Shown here: positions 37,083 to 45,144 of the stretch, one piece after another
Layout of the letters: the number at the start of each line of letters is the position of its first letter
Numbering within the stretch: the stretch's first letter is position 1
Source of the DNA: Terriglobales bacterium
GTDB taxonomy: Bacteria; Acidobacteriota; Terriglobia; Terriglobales; Acidobacteriaceae
Direction: 5' to 3'
DNA length: 52,800 bases
Assembly (NCBI GenBank): GCA_016185365.1
Contig: JACPNP010000015.1
Coordinates: forward strand, 1 to 52,800
Translations under genes and position numbers: made by a program
Notes under the pieces: model-generated
Database searches by the model: none
Told to the model about the DNA's origin: nothing
Seen by the model: the letters and a program-made list of their open reading frames with translations, nothing else

Positions 37083-38236
37083 TGTCCACCTCCTGCGATG
37101 CGCGCCACCAACCTACGCCGAGTCTTTTCCAGGAACCATCCGCCCACCAGGAACAGCAGTCCCATGGAGATCAGCGCGGACGACCGCCCCAGCTTGTCAA
37201 GGAAGCTGGAGAAGTAGAAGCCCAGCAAGGTCAGTCCGAAACACGCCATGCCCAGGTTGATGCGTTCGCGCCGGGCTTCGTGGACCCCCCACGCCACCAG
37301 CGCCGCCGATCCGATCAGCGCCCACAAGTAGAACCAGGGGTTGTCCTCGGGATCATGCCAGCGCGAGACCATGACCAGGCCGATGGTCCAGGCCGCGGCA
37401 AGTGCGTTGTACACCGCCGCGCGTCCACGCAGCCAATATGCGATCGCCAGCGGCAGTCCTATAGCCACCACCCAGCCGATCGCCCAGGTGGACATCGCCA
37501 ACTCCGGCGGCTTGCCCCGCCACCAGTACGAACGGCCGATGGCATCCTCATGCGCGGCAAACATGGTGATGATGGCGAAGGGCACGAAGCCCAGCGCGCC
37601 GATGGCCCGCAACGCCCGCCGCACCGGCCCGCGTTCCTCGCGGGTCACAGCCGTCAGATAGCTCACAGCCAACAGGAAAGCGCCGGCAGCGAAGACGCTG
37701 TAGCCGCGGTGGTAGAAATCGCCCACGCGCACATCCCACTCGCCGCTCAACCAGATCGGAACGAGCAGGGCCAGGAGCGTGGCTTGCACCCAGTCGCGCA
37801 AAATCAACCAGCCCAGAAGCGCGCCGATCGCCCACAGCAGGAATCCGCCCGGCCAGTGTTCGGCCAGATTGAAGATCTGTCCGGCGAGGAAGATGCCCGC
37901 GCCCAGCGCGATGGTCCCTACGCCGTGCAGCCCGGTGGAGAGTTGCGGGAACTTATCCGCAAGTAATGCGCCTGCCAAGTGGAACACCGCCACCATGCCC
38001 AGTGTCACCGTGAAGCGTTGCGTGGGAGAGAGGTCGTCCCAGTGCGCGGCCACGAACAGCAACACGCCCGCACCCAGCATGGTGCATCCGAACACCAGCG
38101 CCACGATCACCGGCCAGCGCAGCTTGCCGGTCGACTCCTCGTGCCGGGCCTCGAACTCGCGGATACGGTCCGCCGTGGCCGCGTCCACCAGCCCGGCTTC
38201 GGTCCAGCGCTTGAGAAATGTCTCCAGATGGCTCAT
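37079..38236 (-). CDS. DUF2157 integral membrane protein
   Basis: The 385-residue product opens with a short soluble domain (LETFLKRWTEAGLVDAATAD, then REFEARHEES) typical of DUF2157. About ten membrane spans follow, including VIVALVFGCTMLGAGVLLFV, AAHWDDLSPTQRFTVTLGMV and the conserved GIFLAGQIFNLAEHWPGGFL. The function is unknown; the constant pairing with the GDYXXLXY protein suggests that the two form a membrane complex. The three genes DUF2157, GDYXXLXY and hydrolase form one overlapping operon. Confidence 0.9.
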   Translation of the reverse strand: MSHLETFLKRWTEAGLVDAATADRIREFEARHEESTGKLRWPVIVALVFGCTMLGAGVLLFVAAHWDDLSPTQRFTVTLGMVAVFHLAGALLADKFPQLSTGLHGVGTIALGAGIFLAGQIFNLAEHWPGGFLLWAIGALLGWLILRDWVQATLLALLVPIWLSGEWDVRVGDFYHRGYSVFAAGAFLLAVSYLTAVTREERGPVRRALRAIGALGFVPFAIITMFAAHEDAIGRSYWWRGKPPELAMSTWAIGWVVAIGLPLAIAYWLRGRAAVYNALAAAWTIGLVMVSRWHDPEDNPWFYLWALIGSAALVAWGVHEARRERINLGMACFGLTLLGFYFSSFLDKLGRSSALISMGLLFLVGGWFLEKTRRRLVARIAGGGQ

Positions 38237-38313
38237 AAAGACTCCGCGCGCACTTTACGCCGACACGCCGCGCTTCACAATCCAGAACGTGGGCCGGCAA
38301 GCTTCTTGCAGAC

Positions 38314-39096
38314 TCACACCCACTCCGGCCACCATACCAAAACGTCGAGTTCGCCGGCGAAGTGCAGCACTGGCTTGCCTTCGAGCGGCACGCCGAGAGA
38401 CGCGGTCATCGTATTTGCGGCGATCTCCGCCTGCGCGGATTGCAACGGCCAGGGCCGGTGATGGATGTGGGCCCGCAATAGCTTGTCTTCCGGCGTCGCC
38501 GAATAGAGGCAATAACGCTCCACCAGAAAATGCTCCAGGCTTCCCGGTTGTGCCGTCTTGGCCTCACCCACGCCGCGATACCGCGCCCGGAACTCCGCCG
38601 GGGGCGCATCCAGGCGATTGGAAAAATATCCGACCTCGCCGCTTTCCAGCGGCACCGTCGCCGGCGGGACATCACCGATCACCCCGAACGACCGCACCGC
38701 GCTCATCTCCGCGTATTTGTAGGGCAGATGGTATGAAGCCCGCGCGCCCCACACCGCAGGCAGGCTGGCCGCATCGAGCGAGAAAAAATACACACCTGCG
38801 ATGTCTCCTACGCGTACATACGTGCGCACATTCAACTCGGGAAAGAGAGAGAGTCCAGGGATCGCCGGCGTCCAACGGAAACGTACGCCGCTCATCCAGA
38901 ACGGCACCACCCCGATCCATGCGCGTCCTTCGTACAGATCCAGATACGGACGCAAGGGCGGGGGCATTGCGGCCCGAATTGTCTCCGGGTCCACGGGCCA
39001 GTGGGCAAACAACAATTCATGCCAGCGCTGGCGCATGATCCATGGCCGCTTAGGTGGCGGATAGGCCCGATGCGCAGCCTGGGAGAGCAGGTCCAT
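38314..39096 (-). CDS. DUF2071 (YqjF-like) protein
   Basis: The 260-residue soluble protein matches DUF2071: RPWIMRQRWHELLFAHWPVD, AAMPPPLRPYLDLYEGRAWI, GVVPFWMSGVRFRWTPAIPG, SLFPELNVRTYV and a terminal GELDVLVWWPE. The fold is acetoacetate-decarboxylase-like; the reaction is unknown. ATG 39096 is preferred over a TTG three codons earlier. It lies 77 bp upstream of the DUF2157 gene on the same strand and may share the transcript. Confidence 0.9.
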   Translation of the reverse strand: MDLLSQAAHRAYPPPKRPWIMRQRWHELLFAHWPVDPETIRAAMPPPLRPYLDLYEGRAWIGVVPFWMSGVRFRWTPAIPGLSLFPELNVRTYVRVGDIAGVYFFSLDAASLPAVWGARASYHLPYKYAEMSAVRSFGVIGDVPPATVPLESGEVGYFSNRLDAPPAEFRARYRGVGEAKTAQPGSLEHFLVERYCLYSATPEDKLLRAHIHHRPWPLQSAQAEIAANTMTASLGVPLEGKPVLHFAGELDVLVWWPEWV

Positions 39097-39177
39097 CGAG
39101 CGCAAGCGTAATCCTCGCCCGACTGCGCCGCAAGCGGCCTGTCATTTCCACAAGCCCGTGATTTAGACTGGCGGCTC

Positions 39178-40770
39178 ATGCCCGATCCCGCCTCCACCAC
39201 CGCGACGACTCCTTCCGCCGAAAAAGAGAAGGCCGCCGCCAAGCCGACCAACGTCTTCGCCGTGCACGGCGCCGACCCCGAGGTCCAGGCTTACGCCATG
39301 GCCAAGTACTCGCGCTCGTCGCTTTCCATGAAAGAGTCGCTCAAGGAGCTGAACGAACAGAAGGCGGAGCAGTTCCTCAATACTTTTTATTTCCAGTATG
39401 GCCACCGCTCCATCGCTGACCTGGCCCATCTGGCCTTCGCCATCGAACGGCTCAGCATGATCGCGGCCATCGCGCTGGTGGACGAGCAGCGCTGGGACGG
39501 ACAGGAGCGCAGCACCCGCTACCAGAACTTCAAGAAGAGCGGCTTCCACTCGCCGGACTTTTCCGCCGACCCCGCCGCCGGCCAGCTCCATGAGGAGACC
39601 TGCCGATATCTCTTCCAGGAATACGAGATCTGCTCCGAAGGCATGTTCCGCTACCTCGAAGAGCGCACCCCCAAGCCCAAGGACATGGACCAGGGCCAGT
39701 ACGACCGCACGCTCAAGGCCCGCGCCTTCGACATCTCACGCTATCTTCTGCCCCTGGCCACCAACACCTCGCTCGGGCAGATCGTGAACGCGCGCACGCT
39801 GGAGACGCAGATCGCGCGCCTGCTCACGTCGTCCTATGCCGAGGTGCGCACGTTGGGCGAACTGCTCAAACAGGCCGCGCGCGAGCCCGCGTTCGACGTG
39901 AACCGCGCCCGCATGACCGATGTGCTGGACAAGGTCCGCGCCATCAGCCCTGATCTTGCCGACCAGCTCCAGCCCGAGCTGCTGCGCGAGGTGCGCGTGG
40001 CGCCCACGCTGGTGAAATACGCGGAGAGCAACGCCTACGAGTACAAGTCCCGCGCCGAGTTGCGCTTCGCGGCGCGCGAGTTGATGAAAGGCGCCGCCAT
40101 CGCCAAAGCGCCCGTCGTGGAGCTGCTCGAGCCAGATCCGCTGGAGATCGAGTTGGCCGCCACGCTGCTCTATGGCCATTGCCAGTATCCGTACAAGCAG
40201 TTACGCGAGGCGGTCAGCGGACTCAGCGAGCCCCAGCGTCGCGAGATCATCGACCTTGGACTGAAGCACCGGGGCAAGCATGATGAGTTATTACGGCCGT
40301 TCTGCGCCGGGCAGCAGTTCCGCTTCGACGTGCTCATGGACGTGGGCGGATTCCGCGACATGCACCGCCACCGCCGCTGCATCCAGATCGAGCAGGATTT
40401 CACCCACCTGCACGGATTCGACGCGCCCGACGAGCTGCGTCCCGCGGGCATGCAGCAGCGGTTCGTCGAGAACATGGATCGTTGCGCGAAGGCCTCCGGG
40501 CAGATCGCCGTATCCACATTGTTAGGAGATGACGCCGAGCCGCACTCCCGCTACGTGCTGCCGCTGGCCTTCCGCAAGCGCTGTCTGTTCGCCATGGACT
40601 TCGCCGAAGCCGTCTACATCAGCGAACTCCGCTCCACCGAGGCCGGCCACTGGAGCTATCGTCGCGTGGCCTGGGAGATGTTCCAGGCGGTGAAGCGTAA
40701 GCATCCCTCGCTCGCGCACTACTTCCGCGTGACCGACATCAATAAAGCTGTGGATCTGCTAAAACGATAG
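39178..40770 (+). CDS. Long ThyX-like (FAD-dependent thymidylate synthase family) protein
   Basis: The 530-residue product is about twice the size of classical ThyX and appears to contain two ThyX-like halves. In the first, YGHRSIADLAHLAFAIERLS is followed by VDEQRWDGQERSTRYQNF, where the signature Arg-His-Arg is replaced by Asp-Glu-Gln but the ERSTRY end is kept. In the second, FRDMHRHRRCIQIEQDFT retains RHR but lacks the later Ser. The motif thus seems split between halves. Whether it makes dTMP is uncertain. The first 22 residues are a low-complexity Ala/Thr/Lys leader. Confidence 0.88.
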   Translation: MPDPASTTATTPSAEKEKAAAKPTNVFAVHGADPEVQAYAMAKYSRSSLSMKESLKELNEQKAEQFLNTFYFQYGHRSIADLAHLAFAIERLSMIAAIALVDEQRWDGQERSTRYQNFKKSGFHSPDFSADPAAGQLHEETCRYLFQEYEICSEGMFRYLEERTPKPKDMDQGQYDRTLKARAFDISRYLLPLATNTSLGQIVNARTLETQIARLLTSSYAEVRTLGELLKQAAREPAFDVNRARMTDVLDKVRAISPDLADQLQPELLREVRVAPTLVKYAESNAYEYKSRAELRFAARELMKGAAIAKAPVVELLEPDPLEIELAATLLYGHCQYPYKQLREAVSGLSEPQRREIIDLGLKHRGKHDELLRPFCAGQQFRFDVLMDVGGFRDMHRHRRCIQIEQDFTHLHGFDAPDELRPAGMQQRFVENMDRCAKASGQIAVSTLLGDDAEPHSRYVLPLAFRKRCLFAMDFAEAVYISELRSTEAGHWSYRRVAWEMFQAVKRKHPSLAHYFRVTDINKAVDLLKR

Positions 40771-40985
40771 TCGCCAGCTACCAGCCACCAGCTGCCAGAG
40801 AACGGTTATCGTTTTACAGTTGTCGGCTGTTTGAAATCGGCTGTCAGTTATCAGCCCTCATCTGCCAGTCAAGAACTAAACCCCAGACTTAAAACGCAAA
40901 ACTCAATACTCACAACTCAAGACTCACAACTCAAAACTCAAAACTCAATACGCAACACTTTCTGTCCGCGTGATCCGTGGCTGGT
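40771..40985. repeat. Intergenic tract built of three word-like repeat types
   Basis: After the ThyX stop come cagctaccagccaccagctg-type words (40776-40797, 40850-40870), then aactcaatactcacaactca-type words (40886-40950), then cgcgtgatccgtggc (40969-40983). Each type recurs elsewhere: the second at 27433-27472, the third at 48710-48733, the first at 19716-19735. No gene is present, and the tract abuts the stop of the next membrane gene. Confidence 0.75.
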
Positions 40986-40994
40986 TGTTGTCTC

Positions 40995-41402
40995 TCACTT
41001 CACGATCAGACCTGTCGCCACCGCGCACACCAGCAGCCGCGCCAGCCAGCCCAGCGAGTGCGAGACCAGCAGCGCCGGGTGCAGCTTGATGAACAGGTAG
41101 TTGGTCACCACCATGGGCAGCGCGATGATCGTCCAGACCGCCACGGCCAGTTTGAGGGCATGGTTCATGTCGGTCACATAAAGTCGCTGCGCGGAAAAGA
41201 CGAACGCCGCCGAAGTCACAAAGCAGAGCAGTGAGGAGAGGATGATCGCTTTCCGCTCCTTGCCTTCCTGGATCTCCGGCCGCCAGACTTCGGGATGGAC
41301 CTTGTTCTTGTCGTGGAAGAGCACACCGAAGAAGAACCAGTCCGTGAAGGTGGAAACGAATCCCCCGGCCAGAGCGGCAAGGGCGAAGCGTGTCATATCC
41401 AT
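40995..41402 (-). CDS. Small four-span membrane protein (DUF1761-like)
   Basis: The 135-residue product has four hydrophobic segments (FALAALAGGFVSTFTDWFFF, ILSSLLCFVTSAAFVFSAQ, AVAVWTIIALPMVVTNYLFI, LGWLARLLVCAVATGLIV). The order and the F.D..FFG.LF...W loop recall DUF1761; this is tentative. ATG 41402 has ggaga 9 nt upstream, and a TACAAT lies about 20 nt upstream (41424-41429). A second ATG is at 41396. The function is unknown. Confidence 0.8.
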   Translation of the reverse strand: MDMTRFALAALAGGFVSTFTDWFFFGVLFHDKNKVHPEVWRPEIQEGKERKAIILSSLLCFVTSAAFVFSAQRLYVTDMNHALKLAVAVWTIIALPMVVTNYLFIKLHPALLVSHSLGWLARLLVCAVATGLIVK

Positions 41403-41495
41403 GGGGCGTCTCCTGACGGGGATTGTATGCCCTCATGGTGCGATCGGTACCGTGGAAGTTACTTCGCTTTTTCTTCGCTATTCCCGGATTTCTGG

Positions 41496-41528
41496 TATAG
41501 AATGACCCTGTTCCGGATTCAGAACAGG
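41496..41528 (+). promoter_or_regulatory. recA -10 region and palindromic operator candidate
   Basis: An extended -10 TGG-TATAGAAT (box 41496-41501) is followed directly by the inverted repeat CCTGTTC (41507-41513), 8-nt spacer cggattca, GAACAGG (41522-41528), which covers the expected transcription start. The placement suits a repressor site; GTTC/GAAC half-sites resemble some LexA operators, but the spacing is not one that I can assign to a known LexA group. Confidence 0.5.
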
Positions 41529-41578
41529 ATTACGGTTTCCCGGTGCGGGCGGTGATTCCGGGCTAGAATCCCTTTTCA

Positions 41579-41610
41579 GCCCACCTTTTCGCTACGCGAA
41601 AGGGGTGGGC
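41579..41610. repeat. REP-like hairpin in the recA leader
   Basis: gcccaccttttcgc faces gcgaaaggggtgggc with a 3-nt loop, a near-perfect 14-bp stem with one wobble or mismatch step. The element, of the type cccacccctttcgc, resembles short palindromic repeats seen between genes in acidobacterial genomes. It would lie in the 5' leader of recA mRNA. Confidence 0.65.
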
Positions 41611-41651
41611 ACTCAGATCAAGGAAATCTCAATACCTTCAAGGACGGACTC

Positions 41652-42725
41652 ATGGCAGACGAGAGGAATGAGCGGGTAAAGGCGGTCGATCTGGCGATGT
41701 CGCAGATCGAGAAGCAGTTCGGCAAGGGCTCGATCATGCGGCTGGGCACCAAAGAAGTGCTGCCTATCTCGGTGATCTCCACCGGTGCGATCAGTTTCGA
41801 CGCTGCCCTCGGCGCCGGCGGCTTCCCCCGCGGCCGTGTGGTCGAGGTCTTCGGGCCGGAGAGCTCGGGCAAGACCACCATCGCCTTGCAAGTCGTGGCT
41901 GAGGCGCAGCGCGCCGGCGGCCTGGCGGCCTTCATCGACGCCGAGCATGCCATGGACCCGAATTACGCGCGCAAGCTGGGCGTGGACGTGGACAACCTGC
42001 TGGTCTCGCAGCCGGATTACGGCGAGCAGGCGCTTGAGATCGCCGAGACCCTGGTCCGCTCCGGGGCGATCGACGTACTCGTCGTGGATTCCGTGGCCGC
42101 CCTGGTGCCGCGCGCCGAGCTCGAAGGCGAGATGGGTGACAGCCACATGGGCCTGCAGGCCCGGCTGATGAGCCAGGCGCTGCGCAAACTGACCGGCATC
42201 GTAAGCAAGTCACGCACCTGCCTGATCTTTATCAACCAGATCCGCGAGAAGATCGGCGTGATGTTCGGCAACCCGGAGACCACCACCGGCGGCCGCGCGC
42301 TCAAGTTCTACAGCTCGGTGCGGGTGGACATCCGCCGCATCGCGGCCATCAAGGACGGCGATGTCGTTGTGGGTTCGCGCACCAAGATCAAGGTGGTGAA
42401 GAACAAGACGGCCGCGCCCTTCAAAGAGGCCGAGTTCGACATCATGTACGGCGAAGGTATCTCCCGTGAAGGCGACATGATCGACCTGGGCGTGCTGCAC
42501 GGCATCGTGGAGAAGTCCGGCGCCTGGTACAGCTACGGCGGCGAGCGCATCGGGCAGGGTCGCGAGAACGCCAAGCAATTCCTCAAGGAGCATAAAGATG
42601 CTTCCTCCAAGCTGGAGGCCCAACTGCGCAAGACCATGAACCTGCCCGCGCCGGGGGAGCGTCCTCAGCCGGTGAACGGCGGCGCGGTGAATGAGGTCCC
42701 CGCCAAGCCTGGCGCGAAACGGTAA
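41652..42725 (+). CDS. recA: Recombinase RecA
   Basis: The 357-residue recombinase forms ATP-dependent filaments on single-stranded DNA and triggers LexA self-cleavage. It has [15 protein letters not shown] N-terminal helix ([19 protein letters not shown]), Walker A GPESSGKT (68-75), [33 protein letters not shown] and [22 protein letters not shown] (L2 loop region). The C-terminal tail is Pro/Ala-rich. The leader is about 140 nt and carries a palindromic operator candidate and a REP-like hairpin. Confidence 0.99.
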   Translation: MADERNERVKAVDLAMSQIEKQFGKGSIMRLGTKEVLPISVISTGAISFDAALGAGGFPRGRVVEVFGPESSGKTTIALQVVAEAQRAGGLAAFIDAEHAMDPNYARKLGVDVDNLLVSQPDYGEQALEIAETLVRSGAIDVLVVDSVAALVPRAELEGEMGDSHMGLQARLMSQALRKLTGIVSKSRTCLIFINQIREKIGVMFGNPETTTGGRALKFYSSVRVDIRRIAAIKDGDVVVGSRTKIKVVKNKTAAPFKEAEFDIMYGEGISREGDMIDLGVLHGIVEKSGAWYSYGGERIGQGRENAKQFLKEHKDASSKLEAQLRKTMNLPAPGERPQPVNGGAVNEVPAKPGAKR

Positions 42726-42791
42726 TTCTTTTTTGCGGGTGTTCTGGATGCGGCATTAGGTCACTAGGGGAGTGAGACACGCGCCTCCCCC

Positions 42792-43251
42792 GAATTGTCA
42801 TCCCGAGCGAAGGTGAGCCTGTTTTGGCTCACCGGAGCCGAGGGACCTTGGTTTTTGAGATGCGAGTGCATTGTTATTTTGTTTACATCCTCACGAATTG
42901 CTCTCGCAGACCGCTCTATACCGGTGTGACCAATGCTTTAATCCAGCGGTATGGACAACACTTGGATCCTGAGCCTGCGTCGACTGCCTATACAGCACGG
43001 TACAAGCTCACTCGTGTGGTGCATTTTGAGCGCTATAAATATGTCATTAATGCGATCGCCCGCGAGAAACAGCTGAAGGGATGGAGCAGACCGAAGAAAG
43101 CCGCGCTGATCGAAAGTGGCAATCCCAACTGGGATGACCTCAGTCGGACGTGGAGGGAACCGGTCGATTTTGAGGAGCTTGGACGGAGGCTTCTGAAAAA
43201 CCAAGGTCCCTCGACTGCGGCGCTTCGCGCCTCCACTCGGGATGACAATTC
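42792..43251 (+). mobile_element. Candidate element: GIY-YIG gene inside nested inverted repeats
   Basis: The outer repeats gaattgtcatcccgag (42792-42807) and its exact complement (43236-43251) are 16 bp. The inner repeats cgagggaccttggttttt (42839-42856) and complement (43196-43213) are 18 bp, also perfect. Between outer and inner repeats each end holds its own different hairpin: ggtgagcc-tgtttt-ggctcacc (42812-42833) on the left and ggcgc-ttc-gcgcc (43219-43231) on the right. The nuclease gene fills the interior and its last 19 codons lie in the right terminus. No target-site duplication is seen. Confidence 0.7.
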
Positions 43252-43255
43252 ATAG
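42860..43255 (+). CDS. GIY-YIG nuclease domain protein
   Basis: The 131-residue product is a small single-domain GIY-YIG protein of the UPF0213 type. The signature appears as FVYIL (residues 7-11) and LYTGVTN (19-25), with Arg30, His34 in LIQRYGQH, the metal-binding Glu69 in NAIAREKQLKGW, and NPNWDDL near the end of the domain. Residues 113-131 (KNQGPSTAALRASTRDDNS) are encoded by the right inverted repeat. ATG 42860 is preferred; a TTG at 42824 would add codons from the left repeat. Members are presumed DNA endonucleases; the link to mobilising its own repeats is inference. Confidence 0.9.
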   Translation: MRVHCYFVYILTNCSRRPLYTGVTNALIQRYGQHLDPEPASTAYTARYKLTRVVHFERYKYVINAIAREKQLKGWSRPKKAALIESGNPNWDDLSRTWREPVDFEELGRRLLKNQGPSTAALRASTRDDNS

Positions 43256-43361
43256 GTGATTGCTTCACACCCAAGAACGACGACAAAAATCATTTGTGGC
43301 CCCTGATGTGAAAGGGTTTGCGCAAAGCCGGGAGTCGCATACAATCGTCTTTCGCCCGCGT

Positions 43362-43868
43362 ATGAAGCGCATCAAAGCCATCTACCCCGGTTCCTTCGAT
43401 CCGTTGACCAACGGGCACCTCGATCTCATCGAGCGGGGCTCGAAGATCTTTGACGAACTGGTCGTCGCCATCCTGAGCAACGCGGAGAAAGACCCGCTCT
43501 TCACCGAGGCCGAGCGCGTGGCCATGCTGCGCGCCACCACCAGAAAATACAGGAACGTGACCATCGCCACCTTTGACGGCCTGCTGGTGGATTTCGTGCG
43601 CAAACACAAGGCCAAGGCCGTGCTGCGCGGCATCCGCGCCATCAGTGACTACGAGTTCGAGCTGCAGATGGCGCTCATGAACCGCAAGCTCGCGCCCGAG
43701 GTCGAGACCGTATTCATGATGCCGGCGGTCAGCTACAGCTACCTGAGCTCGCGCCTGGTGAAGCAGGTGTTCCGCCTGGGCGCATCCGTAAAAGGCCTGG
43801 TGCCGGAGTTGGTGGAGCAGCGGCTGTACGAAAAGGTGAATGGACGATCGCCAAGGAGAAAGCGCTGA
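43362..43868 (+). CDS. coaD: Phosphopantetheine adenylyltransferase CoaD
   Basis: The 168-residue enzyme transfers AMP from ATP to 4'-phosphopantetheine, the penultimate step of coenzyme A synthesis. It has YPGSFDPLTNGHLDLIERG with the TxGH nucleotide motif, KAVLRGIRAISDYEFELQMAL and YSYLSSRLVKQVFRLGASV. ATG 43362 begins MKRIKAIYPGSFDP; TACAAT lies at 43340-43345. Its stop overlaps the start of the aminotransferase gene by one base (TGATG). Confidence 0.97.
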   Translation: MKRIKAIYPGSFDPLTNGHLDLIERGSKIFDELVVAILSNAEKDPLFTEAERVAMLRATTRKYRNVTIATFDGLLVDFVRKHKAKAVLRGIRAISDYEFELQMALMNRKLAPEVETVFMMPAVSYSYLSSRLVKQVFRLGASVKGLVPELVEQRLYEKVNGRSPRRKR

Positions 43869-45061
43869 TGCCGACAGCAGCCACAAGCAAGCTGGTGAGC
43901 GACCGCATCAACCGCATCGAGCTATCGGCCACGCTGGCTGTGGTGAATGAAGCCTCCGCGCTCAAGGCCAAGGGCATCGACCTGGTGGATTTCGGCGCCG
44001 GCGAGCCCCACTTCTCCACGCCGCGGCACATCAAGGATGCGGCCATCGACGCGCTCCACAAGGATTGCACCAAGTACACCAACGTGGCCGGGATCTTGGA
44101 ACTGCGCGAAGGCATCGTCAAGCGCCACGCCGCCGATCTCGGTTCTGATTACGCCGCGAATGAGTGCATGGCCTCCACCGGCGGCAAATTAGCGCTGTTC
44201 AACGCCATTCAGGCCCTGGTGGACCACGGCGACGAAGTCATCATCCCCGTACCGTACTGGGTGTCGTTCAAGGACATCGTGCAATACGCCGGGGGCACGC
44301 CGGTGTATGTCGAGACCGACGAAGAGCAGGGCTTCCGCCTGACCGCGGACATGATCGCGCGCGCCATCACGCCGCGTACACGCGCCATCATCCTCAACAC
44401 GCCCAACAATCCCAGCGGCGCGGTGATGAGCACGGACGACCTGCGCGCCGTGATCAAACTGGCCCACGCGCGCGGCGTGTATGTGATCGCGGACGAGTGC
44501 TATGTGTACCTGAACTATGCGGGTACGCCCGTCTCCGCCGCGAGTTTTCCCGAATGCAAGGAACACGTGGTCGTGATCGGTTCGCTCTCGAAGACGTATG
44601 CCATGACCGGATGGCGCATGGGTTATGCCCTGGCGCCGCAGCCGCTGATCACCGCCATGACCAAGCTGCAAAGCCAATCCACCTCCAGCTCAAACCACTT
44701 CGTGCAAAAGGCGGCGGTGGCCGCGGTCACCGGGCCGCAGGCCTGCGTGGAGGCGATGCGCGCCGAATACATCACCCTGCGTGACCGCATGGTCGCCGGC
44801 CTGTGCCAGATCCCCGGATTGAAGTGCCAGGTCCCCTACGGTGCGTTCTATGTGTATCCGAATGTGACCGCATACTTCGGCAAGGGCGGGATCACCGGCG
44901 CGGCGGACATCGCCAAGCGTTTGCTGCACGAGGCGCACGTGGTGGCCGTGCCCGGGCCCGGTTTCGGGACGCAGGACCACATCCGGCTTTCGTATGCGGT
45001 CTCAGAGCACGATCTCGAACGCGGTCTGGAGCGCATGACCAAGTGGTTCGCGGCGCTGTAA
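43868..45061 (+). CDS. aspC: Pyridoxal-phosphate aspartate aminotransferase (class I, type Ib)
   Basis: The 397-residue enzyme has a fold-type-I aminotransferase layout: DFGAGEPHFSTPRHI, NVAGILELREGIVKR, STGGKLALFNAIQALVDHGD, PYWVSFKDIV, ILNTPNNPSGAV, IADECYVYLNY and the PLP-lysine segment GSLSKTYAMTGWRMGYA. The C-terminal GPGFGTQDHIRLSYAVSEHD is typical of type Ib aspartate aminotransferases, some of which also act on prephenate. It is translationally coupled to coaD. Confidence 0.93.
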   Translation: MPTAATSKLVSDRINRIELSATLAVVNEASALKAKGIDLVDFGAGEPHFSTPRHIKDAAIDALHKDCTKYTNVAGILELREGIVKRHAADLGSDYAANECMASTGGKLALFNAIQALVDHGDEVIIPVPYWVSFKDIVQYAGGTPVYVETDEEQGFRLTADMIARAITPRTRAIILNTPNNPSGAVMSTDDLRAVIKLAHARGVYVIADECYVYLNYAGTPVSAASFPECKEHVVVIGSLSKTYAMTGWRMGYALAPQPLITAMTKLQSQSTSSSNHFVQKAAVAAVTGPQACVEAMRAEYITLRDRMVAGLCQIPGLKCQVPYGAFYVYPNVTAYFGKGGITGAADIAKRLLHEAHVVAVPGPGFGTQDHIRLSYAVSEHDLERGLERMTKWFAAL

Positions 45062-45070
45062 ATAGTTGAG

Positions 45071-45122
45071 ATTGTCATTCCGAGCGAGGCCCAGCGCGCC
45101 GAGTCGAGGAATCCCTTTGATC
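45071..45122. repeat. Solo relative of the GIY-YIG terminal repeat
   Basis: attgtcattccgagcgaggc opens it and gagtcgaggaatccctttga closes it, the same order as attgtcatcccgagcga ... gagccgagggacctt at the left end of the 42792-43251 element. It has no gene inside. It lies in the 83-bp gap between the aminotransferase gene and manA. Confidence 0.75.
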
Positions 45123-45144
45123 ACCACGTCCGCTTGAGTCAACG

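Noticed and set aside
42824..42859. TTG start for the GIY-YIG gene
   Set aside because: The added codons come from the left terminal repeat, and the domain begins right after the ATG at 42860.
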